From JANMEX01 sp049696015 (GTDB lineage Bacteria; Pseudomonadota; Alphaproteobacteria; Rhizobiales; Rhizobiaceae), in contig JBAVTG010000054.1 of assembly GCA_049696015.1 (NCBI GenBank), forward strand, positions 1 to 45,883: DNA of 45,883 nucleotides, written 5' to 3'. Of the stretch, positions 32,388 to 40,300 are shown one piece after another. The translations under genes were made by a program, and so were the position numbers. The notes below the pieces were generated by a model, which saw nothing but the letters and a program-made list of their open reading frames with translations, did not search any database and was not told the DNA's origin. Positions within the stretch are counted from its first letter, which is position 1. Every line of letters begins with the position of its first letter.

Positions 32388-32675
32388 ATGTTCTTCGCCA
32401 TGGATACACAAACCCAACTGTTTTTGTTTACGACCATCGTACTTGGGTCGTTTTTTCTCGCCAATGCGATGCACGGCGTTCTCGGGCCTGACGGTTTTGG
32501 TGTCTTTGGCAATATGCTGGTCATTGCGGCCGGGTTTTTCATCGGGCTTTGGTTTGGCCGCTATTACGGCTTTTCCATCCGCAATTTTGAAATCGGCGTG
32601 ATTGCGGGACTTTTCGGATCTTTCCTGTCGCTGTTGATGCTCAGCGTCACGAAAGCGCTGCTGAACCGGTTTTGA
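32388..32675 (+). CDS. Small membrane protein, unrecognised
   Basis: 95 residues from the ATG at 32388 (GAAGAGG upstream) with three hydrophobic helices: about 10-28 (QLFLFTTIVLGSFFLANAM), 40-58 (GNMLVIAAGFFIGLWFGRY) and 67-88 (FEIGVIAGLFGSFLSLLML). I do not recognise a family. The strong ribosome site, protein-like composition and fit between neighbours (5 bp to the gluQ gene) argue that it is real. Confidence 0.7.
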   Translation: MFFAMDTQTQLFLFTTIVLGSFFLANAMHGVLGPDGFGVFGNMLVIAAGFFIGLWFGRYYGFSIRNFEIGVIAGLFGSFLSLLMLSVTKALLNRF

Positions 32676-32679
32676 CGGC

Positions 32680-33552
32680 TCACCGCGCACCAAAACCCAA
32701 ATCCGCCCTGATTTGTTCCGGCTTTGCGCCGTTGCGCCGCATTTCGCGCAGCGGCGTTGAGGCTGCGCTTTTCGACAGTTTCTCCCCGGTTCCATCCAGG
32801 ATAAGCCGGTGATGGTGGTAGGCGGGTTCGGGCAGACCGATAAGGACCTGTAACAGTCGGTGGATGGCAGTTTGCAGAAAAAGGTCCATGCCGCGCACGA
32901 CATGGGTCACGCCCTGCAGCGCATCATCTACGACCACAGACAGATGATAGCTCGTCGGCGTGTCTTTGCGGGCGATAATCACGTCGCCCCATTGGGCAGG
33001 TTCTGCCTTTACCGTGACCAAATTGCCGGAACTCAATTCTTGCCAGCCTAGCGATCCGCTGAGCGTTTCAATCGCCTTTTCCATGTTCAGTCGCCAGGCA
33101 AAATGCCCAGTCGCTGAGACGGGCGATTCAATGTTGTCCCAGAAAACATCCCGCTCAACATGCGGGTGCAGTGGCATGCCGAGTGGATCTTTAGCCGATC
33201 CATCGGCCATACTTGCTGCCTGCGTCCGGGTTAGAAAAGAGGGATAGACAAGTCTTGCCTTGATCAGCGCGCCGAGCGCATGTGCGTAGTCTTCAAAATG
33301 TTCCGACTGGCGGCGCACCGGCGTTTCCCACTCCAACCCGAGCCATTCCAGGTCCTCGTATATGGCCCTTTCAAACTCGGGCCGGGCGCGCGTCAGATCA
33401 ACGTCTTCGATGCGCAGCAGAAAACGGCCGCCGGTTTGCGCTGCCATCTGTGCGTTGAGCAGCGCCGAATAGGCATGGCCGAAATGCAGATAGCCGTTCG
33501 GGCTTGGCGCAAATCGGAAAACGGGTGGACTCACTGTGCTTCGTTCTTTCAT
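32680..33552 (-). CDS. gluQ: Glutamyl-Q tRNA(Asp) synthetase
   Basis: 290 residues resembling the catalytic half of GluRS: FAPSPNGYLHFGHAYSAL (HIGH-type motif, 14-31), RIEDVDLTRARPEFE, DDALQGVTHVVRGMDL and the KLSKS motif near 258, with no anticodon-binding domain. GluQ-RS links glutamate to queuosine in tRNA(Asp). The protein contains no cysteine at all, so the zinc site of the E. coli enzyme is absent. It fits with the queuosine-linked yhhQ gene elsewhere in the window. Confidence 0.9.
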   Translation of the reverse strand: MKERSTVSPPVFRFAPSPNGYLHFGHAYSALLNAQMAAQTGGRFLLRIEDVDLTRARPEFERAIYEDLEWLGLEWETPVRRQSEHFEDYAHALGALIKARLVYPSFLTRTQAASMADGSAKDPLGMPLHPHVERDVFWDNIESPVSATGHFAWRLNMEKAIETLSGSLGWQELSSGNLVTVKAEPAQWGDVIIARKDTPTSYHLSVVVDDALQGVTHVVRGMDLFLQTAIHRLLQVLIGLPEPAYHHHRLILDGTGEKLSKSAASTPLREMRRNGAKPEQIRADLGFGAR

Positions 33553-33600
33553 TATTGGTCCGCCAGTTGATAATGTGCAGGCGCCGCCGAGGAAAGCCTT

Positions 33601-34245
33601 TTGCGAACCATCGACACACTTGAGGATTTGCAGTGCGACCTTTCGGCATTGCTGGAACTGGACCCATGCTTGCGTCCTGCGGCTGAAGTCGCTGGCGGGC
33701 TGCCGCTGCGCCGAACAGAACCGGGATTTGCCAGTCTGAGTTCAATTATCGTCTCCCAACAGGTTTCCAAGGCGAGCGCCGATGCAATTTTCCGGCGGTT
33801 GGAGGCGCTGGACGTTCTGCATGATGCCGCCCTGTTTGCACTCCAAGAGCCCGAACGGCTGCTGGGCGCCGGCCTGTCGCGCCCAAAGCTCAAGACGCTG
33901 CTGGCCGCGGCACATGCGTGCAGCAATGGAGGACTTGATCTCCATGGACTTTGCCATCTGCCGGCCGATCAGGCGATTGCAACGCTCACGGCCATTTCCG
34001 GCATTGGGCCTTGGACTGCGGAAGTGTACCTGCTGTTTGCCGCCGGCCACCCGGACATTTTCCCATCCGGCGACATTGCGCTGCAAAATGCTTGGCAAAT
34101 GATTTTTGGCACTCCCACGCGCCCGACAGCCAAGGAATTGGCCGCTTCAGCGCAAATCTGGTCGCCGTGGCGCGGTACGGCGGCGCGGCTGCTCTGGGCC
34201 TACTATGGGGTCAAACGCGGTTTGAACGGTAAAACGCCCGTCTAA
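33601..34245 (+). CDS. alkA: DNA-3-methyladenine glycosylase (AlkA/HhH-GPD)
   Basis: 214 residues. The helix-hairpin-helix LTAISGIGPWTAE (129-141) is followed by the catalytic Asp in FPSGDIAL (Asp158), with the typical SIIVSQQVSKASADAIFRRL upstream. It removes alkylated purines from DNA. It begins at a TTG with GAGG nine bases before it. The length suits the compact AlkA form without the N-terminal domain. Confidence 0.9.
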   Translation: MRTIDTLEDLQCDLSALLELDPCLRPAAEVAGGLPLRRTEPGFASLSSIIVSQQVSKASADAIFRRLEALDVLHDAALFALQEPERLLGAGLSRPKLKTLLAAAHACSNGGLDLHGLCHLPADQAIATLTAISGIGPWTAEVYLLFAAGHPDIFPSGDIALQNAWQMIFGTPTRPTAKELAASAQIWSPWRGTAARLLWAYYGVKRGLNGKTPV

Positions 34246-34349
34246 AAGCAACATTGCGACAATGCGTGCTATTTTTCCCGCTTCACATTCCCGTCATGTG
34301 CGAATTACAGTGTGATTGGAAACAGACAGAATTTGCCATGAGGTGATTC

Positions 34350-34907
34350 TTGAACGTAGCGGTCTCGCCAGATTCCCTTCCGGCCCTCGTGCTCAACGCG
34401 GATTACCGCCCGCTGAGCTATTACCCGCTGTCGCTCTGGTCCTGGCAGGACTCGATCAAGGCGGTGTTTCTTGACCGCGTCAACATCGTCGCCGAGTACG
34501 AAACCAAGGTCACCTCGCCGTCATTTTCGATGAAATTGCCGAGTGTTGTCAGCCTCAAGCACTACATAAAACCCAGCCGCCACCCGGCATTCACCCGGTT
34601 CAACGTGTTTCTGCGCGACCGGTTCCAGTGTCAGTATTGCACGTCGCCGGACGACCTGACCTTTGATCATGTGATCCCCCGCCGCTGCGGCGGGCAGACG
34701 ACCTGGGAGAATGTTGTGGCGGCCTGTTCGCCCTGCAATTTGAGGAAGGGCGGCGACTTGCCGCAGCATGCGCGTATGTTCCCGCGTCAGAAGCCGTACC
34801 AGCCGACGGTACAAGATTTGCACAACAACGGCCGCTCGTTTCCGCCAAACCATCTGCATGACAGCTGGATGGACTACCTCTATTGGGACGCGGTTCTGGA
34901 ACCTTGA
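34350..34907 (+). CDS. HNH endonuclease
   Basis: 185 residues. The zinc cysteines CQYC (94-97) and CSPC (126-129) bracket the HNH core LTFDHVIPRRCGG (Asp106, His107) and ENVVAACSPCNLRKGG. The N-terminal half (LVLNADYRPLSYYPLSLWSW) is the extended form that is common as a single chromosomal gene in alphaproteobacteria. Substrate and role are unknown. It starts at a TTG with the strong site GAGGTGA. It converges on dsbB. Confidence 0.88.
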   Translation: MNVAVSPDSLPALVLNADYRPLSYYPLSLWSWQDSIKAVFLDRVNIVAEYETKVTSPSFSMKLPSVVSLKHYIKPSRHPAFTRFNVFLRDRFQCQYCTSPDDLTFDHVIPRRCGGQTTWENVVAACSPCNLRKGGDLPQHARMFPRQKPYQPTVQDLHNNGRSFPPNHLHDSWMDYLYWDAVLEP

Positions 34908-34919
34908 GCTGCGTTTGCC

Positions 34920-35429
34920 TTACGACCGCCAAGCGGCGCGCAGTGCGCCAAGCATCAGCGCCAAGCTGGCCGGAACATTCCATCCCGCCATCGACAGGCC
35001 GAGAATGCGCAATGCCGCTTTGTCGCATGAGGGTGGGCGCTTGGCATTGATATCGCCGAGCAGGTCATTGGCATCCGTCGTGATGCTGGTTGCGGCAGCC
35101 ACGCAATCCGTCGGACCGGCCCACCAAGCCCATTCGACGCCGGCATGATAGGCGGCAATTGCCAATCCGTAAGCCATCAACAGACCGCCAATTGCCAGCA
35201 AGCCTTTGGTCAGGCATTTCGGCCAGTCTTGGTGCGAAGATGTGGCCGCAAGCAGCATGATCGGTGCGCCAACGTAGTAGGGCGTGCGCTGATCGAGGCA
35301 GAGCTTGCAGGGGATATAGCCGCCGATATGCTCAAAAGCGAGCGCCGTGCCGACGACTGCGGCCATGGCAGCGGCGAGAACGAGCGCGGTTCTGGTCGTG
35401 GATCGGTCAAAATAGTCCAGCATGCTCAT
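34920..35429 (-). CDS. DsbB-like disulphide bond formation protein
   Basis: 169 residues in four helices. The first redox pair CKLC is at 41-44 and the second loop contains Cys109 (GPTDC) and Cys135 (PPSCDK), the DsbB arrangement for passing electrons from DsbA to quinone. An additional Cys72 is present. The ATG at 35429 has GGACGGA upstream. It starts 11 bp after the YqaA-type gene. Confidence 0.88.
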   Translation of the reverse strand: MSMLDYFDRSTTRTALVLAAAMAAVVGTALAFEHIGGYIPCKLCLDQRTPYYVGAPIMLLAATSSHQDWPKCLTKGLLAIGGLLMAYGLAIAAYHAGVEWAWWAGPTDCVAAATSITTDANDLLGDINAKRPPSCDKAALRILGLSMAGWNVPASLALMLGALRAAWRS

Positions 35430-35440
35430 TTCCGTCCCGT

Positions 35441-36028
35441 TCACCCGAAATACTTGAAGGCCAAATACAGCATAATCAGGACAGCCGCAGCCGCCCCTGC
35501 TATCAGTCCCAGGCGCTTTTCGACGAATTCCTGTATCGGCGCGCCATACTTGCGCAGCAGCCACGCCAGGAAAAAGAACCGCGCGCCGCGCGCGGCAATG
35601 CAGGAGGCGATGAACACCCAGATGTTAACCGCCGCAGCACCGGACAGGATCGTCACGACCTTGATTGGCGGCAAATGCGCAAGACCGGATGTGACCAGCA
35701 TCAAGAGAATGGTGTCGGCATTTGACGAGCCGCGCAGCGCCTCAAACGTATCGAGTTTGCCGTAGAACTCAAGCACCGGTTTGGCGACCGACTCATAAGC
35801 ATAAAAGCCGATCATCCAGCCAAAAATGCCGCCCAGCACTGACGCAACAGTGGCCACCAGCGCATAGCGCCAGGCGCGGTCGCGCCGTGCCAGCACCATA
35901 GGCAAAAACAGAACATCAGCCGGAATGAGAAAGAACGAGCTTTCGATAAAAGCGATGACGGCCAGCCATACTTCGGCGGATTTGCGTGCTGCAAGCGAAA
36001 AGGTCCAGTCATACAGGCGACGAAGCAT
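35441..36028 (-). CDS. DedA/YqaA family membrane protein
   Basis: 195 residues with about five helices. IAFIESSFFLIPADVLFLPMVLAR, then GGIFGWMIGFYAYESVAKPVLE and a C-terminal PPIKVVTILSGAAAVNIWVFI, match the YqaA branch of the SNARE-associated/DedA superfamily, implicated in lipid carrier handling or membrane homeostasis. AAAGGA precedes the ATG. It is probably co-transcribed with the DsbB-like gene. Confidence 0.88.
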   Translation of the reverse strand: MLRRLYDWTFSLAARKSAEVWLAVIAFIESSFFLIPADVLFLPMVLARRDRAWRYALVATVASVLGGIFGWMIGFYAYESVAKPVLEFYGKLDTFEALRGSSNADTILLMLVTSGLAHLPPIKVVTILSGAAAVNIWVFIASCIAARGARFFFLAWLLRKYGAPIQEFVEKRLGLIAGAAAAVLIMLYLAFKYFG

Positions 36029-36127
36029 TCAACCATCCTTTGCAGCGGCGGGACCTCCTAGCCGTTCGCGGTTTGCGCGGCAAGATGACAGCAGCAATGA
36101 GCGCACAACAAATGCTGGCGTTTCCGG

Positions 36128-36156
36128 TTGACCACAGTGCCAAGTATGTTTTATCC
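36128..36156 (+). promoter_or_regulatory. Candidate tRNA-Leu promoter
   Basis: TTGACC (36128-36133) is followed by a 17-bp spacer and TTATCC (36151-36156), about 26 bp ahead of the tRNA. The -35 is good and the -10 is weak. Visual call. Confidence 0.3.
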
Positions 36157-36181
36157 AGCGCGCTGACCGCAAACCGGTCCT

Positions 36182-36266
36182 GCCCCTGTGGTGAAATTGG
36201 TAGACGCGCTCGACTCAAAATCGAGTTCCGAAAGGAGTGCTGGTTCGATTCCGGCCAGGGGCACCA
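36182..36266 (+). tRNA. tRNA-Leu (anticodon CAA)
   Basis: The acceptor stem GCCCCTG (36182-36188) pairs with CAGGGGC (36256-36262), discriminator A and an encoded CCA at 36264-36266. The anticodon stem CTCGA/TCGAG encloses the loop CTCAAAA, giving anticodon CAA (reads UUG). A variable arm of the class II type follows (ttccgaaaggagtgc) and the T-arm contains GGTTCGATTCC. It is followed by a terminator hairpin at 36288-36315. Confidence 0.96.
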
Positions 36267-36287
36267 ATTGATTGTTTGAAGATGTTC

Positions 36288-36315
36288 AAGCCAGCTCATA
36301 AGGCTGGCTTTTCTT
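36288..36315 (+). terminator. Rho-independent terminator of the tRNA-Leu gene
   Basis: AGCCAGC (36289-36295) and GCTGGCT (36303-36309) form a 7-bp stem with a 7-nt loop, extended by A/T pairs and followed by TTTCTT. Confidence 0.75.
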
Positions 36316-36793
36316 GCAAAAATGGCCGCTTATCATCGATATCAGTCTTGTGTTGCCCGTTCATGCGCGCAGCATTACGTTGTCTGTCAACGGATCTGCT
36401 GGCCGTTATCCTGGCTTTTGGGGCAGGCCAACAGTGTCGGGGCCTACGAGCGCAGTTTACGGACACCGTCATCAAGAACGCGAATCCAAGGGAATCCATT
36501 TGATGTCTCTGCGAAGGTGAAGGTTTGCAGCTTTCGGTTGGCCCGAAGTGCTTAAACCTTTAGCGCCTCGCCTGTCGTTTTGCCGGAAAGCAGAGGTAAC
36601 GCCCTATTGGCGCTTACCCTTCCGTAAATCGGGCGAAAGCGCGCGATGTGTGAAAGAATGCTCGGGAACTCTTAGCCTTTAGTATAAATCGAGGCCAACT
36701 CGTTCGAGATAATCGCCGCTGAACTGTTTGCCTGGAAGCGCTAAAAAGACACGGCGTCAAACACCGATGGTGAGCGCGAATGGCTCGACAGCC
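36316..36793. other. Non-coding stretch after tRNA-Leu, no convincing gene
   Basis: About 480 bp with short frames but none with a ribosome site and protein-like sequence. Composition looks lower in GC than the rest. From about 36692 a frame reads EANSFEIIAAELFAWKR, then a stop, then DTASNTDGEREWLDSLG; this looks like eroded coding sequence but I cannot name it. Confidence 0.5.
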
Positions 36794-36950
36794 TAGGTTG
36801 GGGACCTATTGATTTTGGCGAAATGGCAGGCAAAAGGCTGCAATCTTCTGCGTCAAACCGCTCGAACAGGCTTCACCGTCCTTCGCGCTTTCCATTGCTT
36901 TTTTCGCCTTTTGCCTGCCATTTCGCCAAAATCAACAGGTCCAGACCCTA
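36794..36950. repeat. Long near-perfect inverted repeat (MITE-like or structured element)
   Basis: Arms 36802-36838 and 36906-36942 are inverted copies of 37 bp with a single mismatch. With a few extra mismatches the pairing extends to 36794-36838/36906-36950 (45-bp arms). The 67-bp centre can add further short pairings. No transposase or target-site duplication is evident. The element could be a miniature inverted-repeat transposon remnant or a very stable RNA or DNA hairpin. Confidence 0.75.
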
Positions 36951-37388
36951 ACTCGATTGATGTGACGGCGCCCCAACGGCTAAGCGTTCACTGTACCGCC
37001 TTCATCTTGGCGATGCTGTGCTGTTACTCCTGATTTGCGAATTCATCTATTTCCCTTAGGTCATGTTCGCTTTGCGCGAACGCCTCGCTCATTTTACGAA
37101 ATTTTTCAGGTTGGCATATTCGGTAATAAGCAGAAAATGATTCGTCAGCGTGCAGTAATCAACTTCTAGCTTCAAAAACACTGGTGAGAATCCTAAGCAG
37201 TTATTCGCAATGGCTACGCGAAAAACGACGACTTCACAGTGTTATTGGGGCGTTCTGTTCCAGTAAATTTGATCTGAACGTCCCGGGCAGCATCTTTTAT
37301 TACCTCCCGGTCAAAGCAGAAAAATAACTTGGGGTTGCTCCTGCGATTCACGCAGCGGCGGAGCTTTGTCGAATGTCGAGGGGGCGGA
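36951..37388. other. Leader region of the giant repeat protein gene
   Basis: About 440 bp without a convincing gene. It holds a small perfect hairpin GTTCGC-tttgc-GCGAAC at 37065-37081 and AT-rich stretches at about 37090-37140 that may include a promoter, though I see no convincing -35/-10 pair. The long 5' region could be a leader. The ribosome site is GAGGGGG at the right end. Confidence 0.45.
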
Positions 37389-40300
37389 ATGTTTGGTCGT
37401 TTTAGCGAGATGCTGTTGTACCGGAAACTGTCGGCAACAGGCGAAGGCATTGAGGCTGACCAGCGCTTAACTGAAGGCGACACGCCAATCGTGCCATCTG
37501 AGGCAACCGGCAGCGTCTTTGCGGCCGAATCGTCCATTCTTCGCGCGCTCCGTGCTGGCGCGGCAGCTCTGTTTTATGCAAGCGCGGCCGCCACCACTCT
37601 GTTTTCCAATGCGGCCTACTCGGATCCTGCTGACAATCCCGTAAATTTTAGCCGGACCACGGCAGGAGCCATCGCCACAACTGTCCCGGACGGGGTTTGC
37701 GGCTTCACCTCTGTTGCGGTCGGCGGCGGCGGCGGCTCGTCCTCGGCGGCAGCCGGGACCGGCGGGCAGGGCGGCGGCGCTGCATCTATCAGCGCGACAT
37801 TCAAGGCCCTGCCGCTGCAGGCGGTTACAGGCGCTGTCGCCTCAGGCGGGCTGGCGGGCGCAACCCCCACTGGCGGCACGGGAACCCAGTCCGGCGGCAC
37901 AGGCGGCGCAATCACATCGGCAACCATCCACAGAGGCTCCGGCGGCGGCGGCAGCACATCGCTGTCGATCGGCGGTGTCCAGCTGATCGTTGCCGGTGGC
38001 GGCGGCGGCGGCGGCGCAGCACACGGAAACACGCCGAATTCCAATGGCGGGAATGCTGGCGCGGCGGGCATCACGGCCGGCGTTGCGGCGCCGGGCGTCA
38101 ACGGATCAATTGGTGCCAACACCACTGCTGTCGGCGGCGTGCTTGGAACCGTCGGCGGCGGGCAAGGCGGCCAGGCAGCGGCAGGCGGAACCGGCGGTGT
38201 CAACAGCATTAACGCGACCGAGAACGGATTTGCGGGAACCGCGGCAGGCGCAGGCGGCAATGGCGGCGTCGACACCGGAACGGATTCTGCTGGTGGCGGT
38301 GGCGCAGGGTTTACCGGCGGCGGCGGCGGCGCTTCGACCAACGGCGATACATCCATGGGCGGCGGCGGCGGCGGCGGCTCGAGCTTCGTGCGCAGCACAT
38401 CTCCGACCGTTCAGGCGACCGCAGCGGCGTCTGTCTCAGGCAACGCCATGCCAAGCATTGGCGTCGGCGCTTTGCCCGGCGCGACAGGTTCAATGTCGCT
38501 GACCTGGGTTCCCTGTCTCTACACGCTGAACGTAGCGAAATCAGTCTCGTCCCCTGCCGTCAATGCAGGCGGACGCGTGGTGTGGACAGTGTCGGTGACC
38601 AATACCGGCCCCGATCCAATGACACGCGGCGACACACTGACGCTCGCCGATACACTGCCTGTTGGTCCGAATGGCGCGCCAACGCCAGCCTTCCGGGTTT
38701 TGTCGGTTGGCACAAGCGGCGGCTCGAATGCTGACCTGGAAAGCGGAGCTGTAACCTGCACAGGACTGTCTGTCGGTGCAGCAATGCCGTCCAGCACGAC
38801 ATGCACACGCCCCTACAGCGCGCTCTCCGCCCCCGGCGCGCCAAGCGGCGGCACGCGCGGTTTGAATTCAGGTGAAACGCTGACGATCACCTACGAGCAG
38901 ATCATTTCGAACACCGCCGCCTGCTCCACAATCACCAACACCGCGACAGCAGTTGACCGCACCGCCGCAGGATCGACCACGACCCGCACGGCCAACGCGC
39001 CGCTTTCGATCAACTGTTACGATCTTGCAGTCACAAAGTCCGTGAGTCCAACCGCCCCCGCCTCCGGTCAAGTTTTGACCTGGACCGTGGCAGTCACCAA
39101 CAACGGCGCGGCTGACATGCAGGGTCCCGATGACACTGCAGCAAACCCGCTCATCATTACTGACGCAGCACCGGCCACAAATGTATCCGCGCCCACATCC
39201 TTCACATCCACCGGCCCGGCGGGCGCCTGTGCCTATGCAGGCGGCACGATCACATGCCCATCTGGCCTTGCCTCTGGCTCGACGCAGACATTCACATTTC
39301 AGCAAACTGTCAGCCCAACGGCTGTGAGCGGAGCTGTCATTGCAAACACGGCGATTGTAACCGACTTCCGCACGGGAGATTCAAATGACAGCGCTCTGGC
39401 CTCTGCCACGGTTCCGCCGACGACCATTGCAATTACGAAAATAAGCAATGGCGGTGTTGGCGCGTTCACCTTTAACGGCAATAACGGCTTCGGCGCGGCT
39501 CAGACAATAACAACAGTCACGCCCGGCACAGCAGTGACTGGAACACCCCGCACGCTTGCGGCGGCCGCGACGGCAACCACAATCACGGAAACCATTCCCT
39601 CAGGCTATGTGCTCGCCTCGGCGAGCTGTACCGGAATGGGAACAGGCGGGACCGCAACGCCAAATCTGGCGGCGGGAACACTTGCGCTGAATGCGGCAGC
39701 CACTGCTGCCGGCTCCAGTATTGCTTGTACCTTCACCAACACGAAGACGCCAACCGTAAAGGTTCAAAAGTCGACCGTTGGCGCATTTGGCGGACCGTTC
39801 GCCTTCACTCAGACCAATCTCGCCAGCGCGCCTGCGGATGTAACGACGACCGCCGTGACGACACCCGCGCCCGCATCGCCAGCGGCAATCAATGTTTCGG
39901 CAATTGGCGCAGATGTCACACTGACGGAAACGCCAGTTGCTGGCTATCTCCTCGCCAGCGCCGTCTGCACCGATGCCAACAGCGCGATCACCGGAAATTC
40001 CGGCTCGATCGGCACACTTACGGGCAATGTCCTGACCATCCCGCCGGTGAATGTGAAAGCAGGCTCTGATTACACGTGTCTGTTCACCAACGCCAAGCTC
40101 CCGACAATCACGCTGACGAAGATTTCGAACGGCGGTATTGGAGCGTTCACCTTTAACGGCGACAACGGCTTTGGCGCGGCTCAAACGATCACCACGGTGA
40201 CCTCGGGAACAGGCGTCGCGGGTTCCTCGCGCACCTTGGCTGCGGCTGCGACAGCGACAACAATCACTGAAACAATTCCCGCCGGCTACGCGTTGACCTC

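Noticed and set aside
36182..36315. Attachment-site duplication of the tRNA-Leu 3' end
   Set aside because: No second copy of the tRNA 3' sequence is visible within the window and no integrase gene is present, so only a boundary hypothesis is kept.
37065..37081. Hairpin GTTCGC/GCGAAC as a terminator
   Set aside because: It has only six pairs, no T-run, and no gene upstream to terminate; treated as incidental.
37214..37537. 107-residue minus-strand frame antisense to the start of the giant gene
   Set aside because: No ribosome site and no protein-like motif; it overlaps the well-supported signal-peptide region of the plus-strand gene.
37616..38398. Proline-rich minus-strand frame of 260 residues
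   Set aside because: It is the mirror of the glycine-rich region (GGC/GCC codons read as proline on the other strand).
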